Below, piece by piece: positions 1-7,795 of a stretch of 64,000 nucleotides of DNA. The stretch comes from Nocardia africana NBRC 100379 (GTDB lineage: Bacteria > Actinomycetota > Actinomycetes > Mycobacteriales > Mycobacteriaceae): contig NZ_BDAV01000004.1 in assembly GCF_001612635.1 (NCBI RefSeq), forward strand, positions 186,001-250,000, written 5' to 3'. The first letter of the stretch is position 1. Every line of letters begins with the position of its first letter. The notes under the pieces are model-generated. The model worked only from the letters and a program-made list of their open reading frames with translations, did no database searches and was not told the DNA's origin. Made by a program: the position numbers and the translations under genes.

Positions 1-168
1 AACGGCGATATCGTAGCCGCGATGATCGAGGGCGAGGCGACGGTCAAGACGTTCAAGCGCACCGGCAACCAGGTATGGCTGATGCCGCACAACCCGCTGT
101 TCGATCCGATCGACGGTCACGACGCCCAGATTCTGGGCAAGGTCGTCACGGTGATCCGCAAGATCTGA
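1..168 (+). CDS. lexA: LexA repressor, C-terminal end (partial, 5' end outside window)
   Basis: The open frame starts at base 1 and ends at TGA 166-168. It encodes the last 55 residues of the LexA peptidase (S24) domain. The stretch EATVKTFKR matches the part of the LexA active site that holds the catalytic lysine. NPLFDPI and the ending [10 protein letters not shown] are the usual LexA C-terminus. LexA represses SOS genes and cleaves itself when RecA filaments form. Its partner recA lies at 40-41 kb in this window with a matching operator. The DNA-binding half is not visible. Confidence 0.93.
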   Translation, partial: NGDIVAAMIEGEATVKTFKRTGNQVWLMPHNPLFDPIDGHDAQILGKVVTVIRKI

Positions 169-236
169 GTGCGCGAGATCCGAGGGCGGTCGGCCGGCCG
201 GCGCGCGGAACGGCGGCCGGCCGGGCGGGCGGTCCG

Positions 237-1229
237 TCAGCGCCGGAAGCGGTCGCGCAGTACGGGATCGTTTTCCCACCACAGACCACTCTGGACCGGA
301 GCCTCCGCGGTCGCCGTCGTCGCCGCGGGTACGGTCCGTGCGCCCGCATCGGTCGGTGGGGTCGAGACTTCCTCGGCCGCATCGAGTTCGGCATCCATCC
401 GCGCGGCGTTGCGGCGCTCGTCGGCGGCCCACGACCGCATCAGCGTCAGCAGGTAGGGCAGGCCGAGCACGTCGCCGAGTACCCAGATGATGCCCGCGCC
501 GATGATCTGATCCATGCGCAGGTCCGGGCCCCACGTCCGGCCCACCTCGGTGTAGTAGTCCACCGCGACCAGCGGCCCCAACCACAGCACCAGCCCCAGC
601 ACGCCGTCCGCCAGTGACTCGAACACCGTGATCAACAACGAAAGGGCCTGCGAATAGCGGTGCGGGACCGGATCGGTCTGCAGCCGCGAATAGAAGTACA
701 GGAATCCGACGGCGACCAACAGCAATCGGGTGAGCGCGTCGACCACCCCGTGCCGCAGCACGGCGTCGTACCACGGGGTCAGGATCAGCAGCCAGGGGGT
801 GGCCAGGATGGCGATCGAGGAAACCAGCGGATAGGTCGCCACCCGCGCCGGCGCCGAGGCCAGCACGCGGTTCATCCTCGCTTGTCCGGACGAACCCAGC
901 GAATCCCGCACCGCCGTCAGCGGCCGCCCGGTCGCCAGGCCGAACGGGACCACGTAGAGCAGCAGCAGGATCTGCAGTGCCCGCATCCAGAAGAGGGTGC
1001 CGGAGTACACGCCGATCACGCTGATGCCGGTCAGCAACCACACGCCGAGGCCGACCGCGCCGAACGCCCAGCTGCGTCCCGCCGACGCCGAGCGACCGCG
1101 CCGATCGGCGCGCCGGCGAGTCAGGCCGTAGCCGAGCCCCAGCGCGGCGGTCACCACGATCGTCGAGGTGTCCCAGCGCCATTCCTCGATGACGGACTGC
1201 ACGGTCAGCGGCGTGTCGATCCATCCCAC
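237..1229 (-). CDS. cytochrome c oxidase assembly (CtaG-like) membrane protein
   Basis: The product has 330 residues with several hydrophobic segments, for example around residues 22-40, 52-75, 80-100 and 130-150. The layout resembles the CtaG_Bacillus type caa3 oxidase assembly family, which helps copper-containing terminal oxidases assemble in the membrane. Both termini look cytoplasmic and charged. The GTG start at 1229 gives MGWIDTPLTV. The gene lies 60 bp downstream of a CDF metal transporter on the same strand, so co-transcription and a link to metal supply are plausible but inferred. Copper ligands cannot be assigned by eye. Confidence 0.75.
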   Translation of the reverse strand: MGWIDTPLTVQSVIEEWRWDTSTIVVTAALGLGYGLTRRRADRRGRSASAGRSWAFGAVGLGVWLLTGISVIGVYSGTLFWMRALQILLLLYVVPFGLATGRPLTAVRDSLGSSGQARMNRVLASAPARVATYPLVSSIAILATPWLLILTPWYDAVLRHGVVDALTRLLLVAVGFLYFYSRLQTDPVPHRYSQALSLLITVFESLADGVLGLVLWLGPLVAVDYYTEVGRTWGPDLRMDQIIGAGIIWVLGDVLGLPYLLTLMRSWAADERRNAARMDAELDAAEEVSTPPTDAGARTVPAATTATAEAPVQSGLWWENDPVLRDRFRR

Positions 1230-1289
1230 GGCAGCCAGTATCCACCCGATGTCCCGGGAGCGTTTGCGCCGGTCCGGCCGGGTGTCCGG

Positions 1290-2303
1290 TTAGTGCCGAT
1301 TACCGGATTCGTGGGCGTGCGTGACACCCCGGGAGCGATGCGCGTGGCCGTGTGACTCGGCGCAGTGGCCACTCGGCCCGGCCCCGAGTTCGATCAGTTC
1401 GGGCTGTGCGTGATCCACCTGCAGCGTGGCGTGCTCGATGTGATGGTCGGCGGACAGCCACTGCGCCAGATCCTGACGCACCGCATGACAGTCGCGGCCG
1501 GGCTCGACCAGCACGTGCGCCGAGAGAGCCGGGGACCCCGACGTGATCTCCCAGATGTGCAGGTCGTGCACCTCGACCACCCCGTCACGGGCGGCCATGC
1601 CCACACCCACCGCCGCCGGATCGATATCGGCCGGGGCGGCCTCGAGGAAGATCCGGCTCGACGCGCGGACCAGGCCGATGCCCGCCTTGACCATCAGCGC
1701 GACGACCACTAGGGTCGCTATCGCATCCGCGCGTTCGAATCCGGTGACCATGATGATCACTCCGGCCACCGCCGTCGCCAGGAAGGCGTAGAGATCGGTG
1801 AGGATGTGCTGGAACGCGCCCTCCACATTCAGGCTGCTGCGATTGGCCCGCGAAATCATCCAGGTGGCCGCGAGATTCACGACCACGCCCACGAGCGCGG
1901 TGGCGAGCACGAGCCCTCCGGTGACCGACGGCGGCTGGATCAGGCGGCGGATCGCCTCGTAGCACAGCCAGGCCGACAACACCAGCAGCGTCAAGCCGTT
2001 GGCCTGCGCGGACAGGATTTCGACCCGCCTCCAGCCGAAGGTCATCCGCCCGGCCGGCGGACGCGCCGCGAGCCGAATCGCCCACAGCGCCAACGCGATC
2101 GAGGCGGCGTCGGTGAGCATGTGCGCGGCGTCCGACAGCAGAGCCAGCGAACCGGCCACCACACCGACGACCACCTCGCCGAGAAGGAACATCACGATGA
2201 CCGCGAGCGCCCCGGCGAGCCAGCGCCGATCGCTGTCGGGACTGGCGTGCGCATGACTGTGCGCGTGCCCCCTGCCCGAGCCGTGTGTATGTCCGGCGCC
2301 CAT
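1290..2303 (-). CDS. cation diffusion facilitator (CDF/CzcD-type) metal exporter
   Basis: The product has 337 residues and six predicted membrane segments. The metal-site motifs of the zinc-type CDF family are present: SDAAHMLTD in helix 2 and HILTD in helix 5 give paired H-x3-D sites. VHDLHIWEI marks the cytoplasmic ferredoxin-like domain. Both ends are histidine-rich (HTHGSGRGHAHSHAHA and SHGHAH), typical of metal-gathering tails. The start has GAGGAG about 10 bases upstream. The family exports Zn2+, Co2+ or Cd2+ by proton antiport; the exact metal is not readable. An inverted repeat 39 bp upstream may bind a metal-sensing repressor. Confidence 0.92.
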   Translation of the reverse strand: MGAGHTHGSGRGHAHSHAHASPDSDRRWLAGALAVIVMFLLGEVVVGVVAGSLALLSDAAHMLTDAASIALALWAIRLAARPPAGRMTFGWRRVEILSAQANGLTLLVLSAWLCYEAIRRLIQPPSVTGGLVLATALVGVVVNLAATWMISRANRSSLNVEGAFQHILTDLYAFLATAVAGVIIMVTGFERADAIATLVVVALMVKAGIGLVRASSRIFLEAAPADIDPAAVGVGMAARDGVVEVHDLHIWEITSGSPALSAHVLVEPGRDCHAVRQDLAQWLSADHHIEHATLQVDHAQPELIELGAGPSGHCAESHGHAHRSRGVTHAHESGNRH

Positions 2304-2649
2304 GCCCGATACTCCTCTCCGTCGCTTCGCTCGTCATCATATGCATACATCGCTATGTGTGCAATAACCCCTGCTCCGAGCGCTAGGCGGCCCGGCGGGC
2401 GGGTACCCGCGCACCGATCTCTTTATCCGAACCGCCCGATCCGAACTCCCGAGTAGTGTCCGAAGACCGCGAGCATTCCGATAACTTTTGCGGCGCCCGT
2501 ACTAAATGCGTCCCGCCGATTCTTTTCACATTCCGGGAACATTCACGATCGAAAACGCCCGAATAGCACCGGATTCACTACGGCCGGTCACACTACGGTA
2601 CGGTATACACAATCCCAGTTGCTCCGTGTCAGTGCGAAAGGGCTCGATC
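2304..2649. other. intergenic region between the CDF exporter and lsr2
   Basis: These 346 bases separate two divergent genes. They contain the inverted repeat at 2342-2363. Towards lsr2 there is an AT-richer stretch (2480-2630) with a TATACA-like -10 candidate near 2602, within GGTATACACAAT. An in-frame extension of lsr2 back to 2506 is open, but it lacks coding character and the Lsr2 family starts at MAKKV. Confidence 0.5.
2342..2363. promoter_or_regulatory. imperfect inverted repeat upstream of the CDF exporter, possible metalloregulator operator
   Basis: The arms TGCATACAT and ATGTGTGCA are complementary at 8 of 9 positions and are separated by CGCT. The site is AT-rich in GC-rich DNA and lies 39-60 bp upstream of the exporter start. 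Size and position resemble ArsR/SmtB operators in actinobacteria, but no regulator gene is adjacent. Confidence 0.45.
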
Positions 2650-2985
2650 ATGGCCAAGAAAGTCACCGTCACACTCATCGATGATTACGACGGGAAGTCC
2701 AAAGCGGATGAGACCGTGCAGTTCTCGATCGACGGTGTGGCGTATGAAATCGACCTGTCGACATTGAATGCCGGGAAGTTGCGCGGCGCACTCGAGCCCT
2801 GGACGGAAAAGGCCCGCAAGGTCGGCCGCTTGAAGTCCGGGGGCGGCACCCGGACGAAGTCCGCGGCCGACCGCGAGCAGACGGTGGCGATCCGGGAATG
2901 GGCCAAGAAACACGGCTATAACGTCTCCGCGCGTGGCCGCATTTCCTCCGAGGTTGTCGCCGCCTATCACAAAGCGAGCAAGTAG
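2650..2985 (+). CDS. lsr2: Lsr2-family nucleoid-associated protein (xenogeneic silencer)
   Basis: The product has 111 residues, the normal Lsr2 length. The N-terminal MAKKVTVTLIDDYDGK begins the dimerisation and oligomerisation domain. The C-terminal domain ends with the RGR motif (SARGRIS) that inserts into the AT minor groove. Lsr2 is the functional H-NS analogue of actinobacteria and silences AT-rich or foreign DNA. ATG 2650 is chosen because the family starts there. A strong hairpin follows at 3024-3076, so the gene is probably monocistronic. Whether this is the housekeeping copy or a second paralogue cannot be told from the window; the accessory setting favours a paralogue. Confidence 0.95.
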   Translation: MAKKVTVTLIDDYDGKSKADETVQFSIDGVAYEIDLSTLNAGKLRGALEPWTEKARKVGRLKSGGGTRTKSAADREQTVAIREWAKKHGYNVSARGRISSEVVAAYHKASK

Positions 2986-3023
2986 CCGGCATCCGATCTT
3001 TCCGAGATCGCCCACCGTACCCA

Positions 3024-3076
3024 CCGAGCGGGCCCGCACCATCACGCCACAGCCGTGAACTTGCGGGCCCGCTCGG
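3024..3076 (+). terminator. 15-bp stem hairpin downstream of lsr2
   Basis: CCGAGCGGGCCCGCA (3024-3038) and TGCGGGCCCGCTCGG (3062-3076) are perfectly complementary with a 23-base loop. No T-tract follows, which is common for actinobacterial terminators. Confidence 0.7.
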
Positions 3077-3156
3077 CGCGGTAATCTGGTTCTCTGGTTC
3101 GGCGCCGCGCCGTACTCACAAGTCGCTGGGAGTAGTTCCGAGGCGGGGTTGGTGGC

Positions 3157-4455
3157 ATGACAGGGGAAACCGGGGTGGGTGAACTGGCTCGGCGATGGCG
3201 CGTCGCGATCGCCGACACCGGTTTCGTTCCCATGTCCATGCGCGAGCTGGAGGGCCTGCTGGCGGGGTTGCTCCAGCAGCTCGTCGCGATTGTCGAGGCC
3301 GAACCGTTCGACGCGGCGCCCGCGGCGTCGATCGGCGCCGCGCTGGTGCGCGCCAATCTCACCGATCCGCAGGTCATGCCCCGCTCCGCCCGCGCGCTGA
3401 CACCGCTGGCCACCACCGCGTTCCCCCCGGGCGATCGGGTGCTCGCCGTCCTGGGCGAGATGGCCCGCGGATATACCGAGGAGTTGCTCGCGACCCGGGC
3501 ACGGCACCAGGAAATGTTGCACTCGGCGATGGCCGATGCCCGCAATGCCGCCGAGGCGCGATTCCGGGTGGTATTCGACAATGCCGCCATCGCCATCGGT
3601 ATCGGTGACGCCGAGGGCCGGGTGGTCGACGTGAATCCGGCCATGGCCGCGATGCTGGGCGTGAGCCGCGAGTATCTGCTCGAACGCGGGGTCACCGATC
3701 TGATCCATCCGGACGACCGAGTGGAATTGCGCCGCCGCGTACTGGGCGAACTTTTCCACGCGGGCTCGGGCACGGTCCGTATGGAATTGCGCTATCCCCG
3801 GCCCGAAGGTGTCGACGGCTGGGCCGCATGGGCGATCACCCTGGTGCCCGCAACCGGCGGGCGCGCGGCCTACCTGCTGGTGGTCGGCGAGGACACCACA
3901 CAACGGCGGGAATTGCAGGCCGAATTGCATCGCCAGGCCCGGCTGGACCCGCTCACCGGCCTGCCCAATCGGCGGCAATTGGTCGAAGTGCTCTCGGCCA
4001 TCATCGCCGACGCCGACCCCGAGGACTGCATCGGCCTGTGTTTCATCGACCTCGACGGATTCAAATCGGTCAACGACACCTACGGCCACGGCGTGGGCGA
4101 TCGACTGCTCGTCGCGGTCGCGGACCGGCTCTCGGCGGCCGTTCCGGCGATTCTGCTGGCCCGGGTGGGCGGCGACGAATTCGTCGGGCTGGTGCGGCCG
4201 ACCTGTGATACCGAGCACATCGCCGCGGTCGCCCAGCGCCTGCTCGACGCGCTGGGCGAACCCATACCCGTCGACAACCACGATCTGATGATCTCGGCCT
4301 GTATCGGCGCGATCGTCACCCCTGTCACCGGCACCGATGCCGAGCGGCTGCTCGATGCCGCCGACGCCGGGCTGTATCGCGCGAAGGCCAGCGGACGTAA
4401 CCGCTGGGTCCTTCATGCGACCGATGTCGCCGCCCGGGTGCGCGGCCTAGGATGA
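3157..4455 (+). CDS. PAS-GGDEF diguanylate cyclase
   Basis: The product has 432 residues. Residues 1-125 are an uncharacterised mostly helical region. Residues 135-250 form a PAS domain (FRVVFDNAAIAIGIGDAEG, then IHPDDR). Residues 258-425 form the GGDEF domain, with DPLTGLPNRR at 264-273 and intact GGDEF at 338-342, so c-di-GMP synthesis from two GTP is expected. No RxxD inhibitory I-site lies in the usual place upstream of GGDEF, which suggests little product inhibition. No transmembrane segment is evident. The stop overlaps the start of the next gene by 4 bp (ATGA), so the methyltransferase is probably translationally coupled. Confidence 0.93.
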   Translation: MTGETGVGELARRWRVAIADTGFVPMSMRELEGLLAGLLQQLVAIVEAEPFDAAPAASIGAALVRANLTDPQVMPRSARALTPLATTAFPPGDRVLAVLGEMARGYTEELLATRARHQEMLHSAMADARNAAEARFRVVFDNAAIAIGIGDAEGRVVDVNPAMAAMLGVSREYLLERGVTDLIHPDDRVELRRRVLGELFHAGSGTVRMELRYPRPEGVDGWAAWAITLVPATGGRAAYLLVVGEDTTQRRELQAELHRQARLDPLTGLPNRRQLVEVLSAIIADADPEDCIGLCFIDLDGFKSVNDTYGHGVGDRLLVAVADRLSAAVPAILLARVGGDEFVGLVRPTCDTEHIAAVAQRLLDALGEPIPVDNHDLMISACIGAIVTPVTGTDAERLLDAADAGLYRAKASGRNRWVLHATDVAARVRGLG

Positions 4456-5273
4456 GCGGCGTGCAACCTCTGTTACCCGACTGGGCGGCCGACGACATCG
4501 ACCCCCGGATTCCCAGCCCGGCGCGAGTTTACGACTACCTGCTCGGGGGATTCGCCAATTTCGAGGTGGATCGGTCGGTCGCCGCGCAAATGATCGAGGT
4601 CATTCCCGAGGTTCCGCGCACAGCGCGCGCGAATCGGGCATTTTTGCAGCGTGCGGTGGGTTTTCTCGCCGAGGCGGGTATCGACCAATTCCTCGATCTG
4701 GGCTCCGGAATTCCGACGGCGGGCAACGTGCACGAGATCGCGCAGCGCGTCGTCCCGGGCGCGCGGGTGGTCTATGTCGATATCGATCCGGTCGCGGTGA
4801 CCATGAGCCGCAAGCTGCTGGCGGACAATCCGAACGCCACCGCGGTGCACGGGGATTTCACCGATATCGACGGGATACTGGAGCATCCGCAGGTCCGGGA
4901 GCTGCTGGATTTCGACCGGCCGGTCGCCGTCCTGCTGGTATCGATGCTGCATTTCGTCACCGACGACGCGCTGGCCGCGACGGTATTCGAGCGGCTGCGC
5001 GCCACCATCGCCCCCGGGAGTTATCTGGCGCTGTCGCATCTGACCAGCGAGGGACCGCCCGAACAGATGGACCGCATGCTCGCGGTGACCGAACGCGTCA
5101 CCGGCCGGGGTGATCGCCTGCGCACCCGCGCCGAGATCATGGACCTGCTCGGCGATCTGGTCCTGGTCGAACCCGGCCTGGAATATCTGGCCCGATGGCG
5201 CCCGGATCCGGATGAGCCGCTGCCGGAGGTCCGGCCCCTCGACGGCTACGCGGGTGTCGCCCGCAAACCCTGA
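4452..5273 (+). CDS. SAM-dependent methyltransferase, Methyltransf_19 (DUF574) family
   Basis: The product has 273 residues, full length for the family. Family marks are RVYDYLLGGFANFEVDR near the N-terminus, the SAM-binding FLDLGSGIPTAGNVHEIA, and VVYVDIDPVA. Members are abundant in Streptomyces and Nocardia, and their substrates are largely unknown. The start overlaps the diguanylate cyclase stop by 4 bp. A second, more diverged member lies at 11048-11872 next to an XRE regulator. Confidence 0.9.
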   Translation: MSGVQPLLPDWAADDIDPRIPSPARVYDYLLGGFANFEVDRSVAAQMIEVIPEVPRTARANRAFLQRAVGFLAEAGIDQFLDLGSGIPTAGNVHEIAQRVVPGARVVYVDIDPVAVTMSRKLLADNPNATAVHGDFTDIDGILEHPQVRELLDFDRPVAVLLVSMLHFVTDDALAATVFERLRATIAPGSYLALSHLTSEGPPEQMDRMLAVTERVTGRGDRLRTRAEIMDLLGDLVLVEPGLEYLARWRPDPDEPLPEVRPLDGYAGVARKP

Positions 5274-5539
5274 TCCGAGCCGCTGACCGGCGAGCGCCCG
5301 CGCTGCCACCGGCGGAGCGCCCACAGCCCTTTCCGGCGCGGTCCGGCACCGTTGTGGCGTGGGACAGCCACCGGCTCACCGGTCGGGGCGGCCGGCGACC
5401 TTCCGTTCCGGCATGCGAGCACATCACCGCGTCGGACAATCGGCGGCTAACTCACAACCGTGCCCTCGGCGCTCCGGGAATTGTCACAAGGCATCTTCTG
5501 CGCGAAATCGATCCCGGTTACAAAGGAATTCCCGCCGGT
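5274..5539. other. intergenic region before the SRPBCC-acyl ligase gene
   Basis: These 266 bases contain no convincing gene. A GTG at 5354 opens the downstream frame, but residues coded from there to 5539 have low-complexity, non-conserved character. The stretch near 5480-5530 (TTGTCACAAGG onward) is AT-richer and may hold the promoter. Confidence 0.4.
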
Positions 5540-7663
5540 GTGCTCGAAGAACCGGCCCGCGAGAAGTGTAAGAAGTTGGCTACCGAGGTTTTCGACACCG
5601 CCGTCGAGCTGCCGGTCGAGCGCAGCGCCGTCTGGGAGCTGCTCATCGACCCGCAGCTGTATTCGCGCATCTTCACCGGTATCGGCGCCTGTGAACGGCT
5701 CGAGACCGTCGCCGGCGCGCCGCTGTGGCAGCTGCGCATCGGCACCGCCGACACCGAGATCCGGACGCTGTCGTTGACGGTGCGGGTGGGCCCGCGCGGG
5801 GAGGCGTTCGAGTTGTACTGCGCGGCGACCGGAAGTTTCGCCTCCGTACGGCTGCGCGATATCGAGGGCGGCACGCGGGTCGTGGTCACCTGTTTCGCCG
5901 CCGGCCGGATACATCCGGCGGCCGCGCGCGCCTCGACCGCGGTCGCGCTGGCCTGGCTGGATGCCGGACTGCGGCGACTGCGCGAACTGGTCACGGCCGC
6001 CCCGACTTCGGTCGTGATCAATCGTGAGAACACCCCGCTGCGACGACGCGCGGACGTGGCTCGCCACATCCTCGGAACGGGCGTGGTGCACACCGCGCGG
6101 CCGGATCGCAGTGTCGGGCAGCTGCGCGGACTCGCCCGGTGGGGCTTCAATCTCGCCGGTGGCTACGCGGCCGCGGCGGCGCATTCCCCCGACCGCATCG
6201 CCGTCGTCGACGATCGGCGCAGCCGCACCTTCGCCGAGATCGACCGGCGCAGTACCGCATTGGCCGGCGGGATGGCCGGGCTGGGCCTGCGCACCGGTGA
6301 CGCGATCGGCCTGCTCGCCCGCAATCACGCCGGCATGGTCGAAACCATGGTCGCGGCGGGCAAACTCGGCGTGGACACGATCCTGCTCAATGCGGGCCTG
6401 TCGGCCCGGCGGATCGAGGAAATCGTGCAGCGGCACCGGCTGGCGCACGTCTTCGTCGATGCCGAACTGGAAGAGCTGATCCACTATCTGCATTCCGACA
6501 TCGCACGCATCGCCACCGACGACGGCGCACCCGGGCGCACCACCATCGAGGATCTGATCACCCAGGGCGACAAGGGTTTCGACAAACCCGCACGGCCGGG
6601 CCGGTTGATCGTGCTGACCTCCGGGACCAGCGGAACCCCCAAGGGTGCGCGCCGCCCGCACCCCAAGGGCTTCGCCACGGTGGCGGCTCTGCTGTCGCGC
6701 ATTCCGTTGCGCATGAACGACACCATGCTCATCCCGGCGCCGCTGTTCCACACGTGGGGTCTGGCCGCCCTGCAGTTGAGTACGGCGCTGCGCGCGACCG
6801 TCGTCCTGCCGGCGCAGTTCGATGCCCGCGACACCCTGCGCCGGATAGCCGAAAACCGGGTCGGCACAGTCATTCTGGTGCCGACCATGGTGCAGCGGAT
6901 CCTGGACCTGCCGACCCATGTGCGGGCCCGCTACGACACCTCCAGCCTGCGTATCGCGGCCAGTTGCGGTGCGCCGCTGGCCGGTGCCACCGTGCTGCGG
7001 TTCGCCGACAACTACGGCGACGTGCTCTACAACATCTACGGCTCGACCGAGGTGTCGTGGGCGACCATCGCCACCCCCGAGGATCTGCGGACCGCGCCGA
7101 CCACCGCCGGGCGGCCGCCGCTCGGCACGAAAATCGCGGTGCTGGGCCCGGATCGCACGCCCGTGCCGATCGGCGCGACCGGACGCATCTACGTGGGCAA
7201 CCACATGCTGTTCGACGGATACGTCAATTCGGCGCCGCCGGACGAGACCGACGGCATGCTCGATACCGGCGACCTGGGATATCTCGACGCCGACGGCCGG
7301 TTGTTCATCGCCGGCCGCGACGACGAGATGATCATCTCGGGTGGTGAGAACGTCTTCCCGCGGCCGGTGGAGGAGGCGCTGTCCCATCTGCCGCAGATCG
7401 CGGACGTGGCCGTGGTCGGGGTGCCGGACCACGAATTCGGGCAGCGGCTGGCCGCGTTCATCGTCAAGCGGGAGGGGTCGGGCCTGGACCCGGACATGAT
7501 CCGCACCTACGTCCGCAACCGGCTGAGCAGGTTCTCGGTGCCGCGCGATGTCACCTTCCTGTCGGCGCTGCCCCGCGGGGAGACCGGCAAGGTGCTCAAG
7601 CGCCTGCTGATCGGCGGGAGCGCCGACCTGCCGGGGTCGTTCCAACCGGCGGCCGAGTTGTGA
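5540..7663 (+). CDS. fusion of an SRPBCC (START-like) domain and an acyl-CoA/acyl-AMP ligase
   Basis: The first 150 or so residues look like an SRPBCC fold (EVFDTAVELPVERSAVWELL, then an antiparallel-sheet pattern ending in a long helix). The rest is an ANL-superfamily ligase: P-loop LTSGTSGTPKGARRPH, YGSTE, the adenylate-binding DTGDLGYLD, the hinge GRDDEMIISGGENVFP, and C-terminal catalytic lysine in GETGKVLKRLL. Ligases of this kind activate carboxylic acids with ATP, usually to CoA thioesters. The substrate is unknown; the SRPBCC part could bind a hydrophobic acid. The start is uncertain: GTG 5540 is preferred, with GTG 5354 and TTG 5576 as alternatives. No pathway partners are adjacent. 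Confidence 0.85.
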   Translation: MLEEPAREKCKKLATEVFDTAVELPVERSAVWELLIDPQLYSRIFTGIGACERLETVAGAPLWQLRIGTADTEIRTLSLTVRVGPRGEAFELYCAATGSFASVRLRDIEGGTRVVVTCFAAGRIHPAAARASTAVALAWLDAGLRRLRELVTAAPTSVVINRENTPLRRRADVARHILGTGVVHTARPDRSVGQLRGLARWGFNLAGGYAAAAAHSPDRIAVVDDRRSRTFAEIDRRSTALAGGMAGLGLRTGDAIGLLARNHAGMVETMVAAGKLGVDTILLNAGLSARRIEEIVQRHRLAHVFVDAELEELIHYLHSDIARIATDDGAPGRTTIEDLITQGDKGFDKPARPGRLIVLTSGTSGTPKGARRPHPKGFATVAALLSRIPLRMNDTMLIPAPLFHTWGLAALQLSTALRATVVLPAQFDARDTLRRIAENRVGTVILVPTMVQRILDLPTHVRARYDTSSLRIAASCGAPLAGATVLRFADNYGDVLYNIYGSTEVSWATIATPEDLRTAPTTAGRPPLGTKIAVLGPDRTPVPIGATGRIYVGNHMLFDGYVNSAPPDETDGMLDTGDLGYLDADGRLFIAGRDDEMIISGGENVFPRPVEEALSHLPQIADVAVVGVPDHEFGQRLAAFIVKREGSGLDPDMIRTYVRNRLSRFSVPRDVTFLSALPRGETGKVLKRLLIGGSADLPGSFQPAAEL

Positions 7664-7795
7664 TCGCTCACCAGGCCACCCCCCGATGGCCTCCTCATTT
7701 GTCACGAGGATGGGCGAAAGACGTCCATCGGGGTCTCGTTACGGTTACGTTATAAAGGCAGCGCAGTAAACGGGCGGGGAAGGAAGTTTTCGCCA

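Noticed and set aside
2506..2649. In-frame extension upstream of lsr2
   Set aside because: Lsr2 proteins start at MAKKV; the extension has AT-rich, non-coding character.
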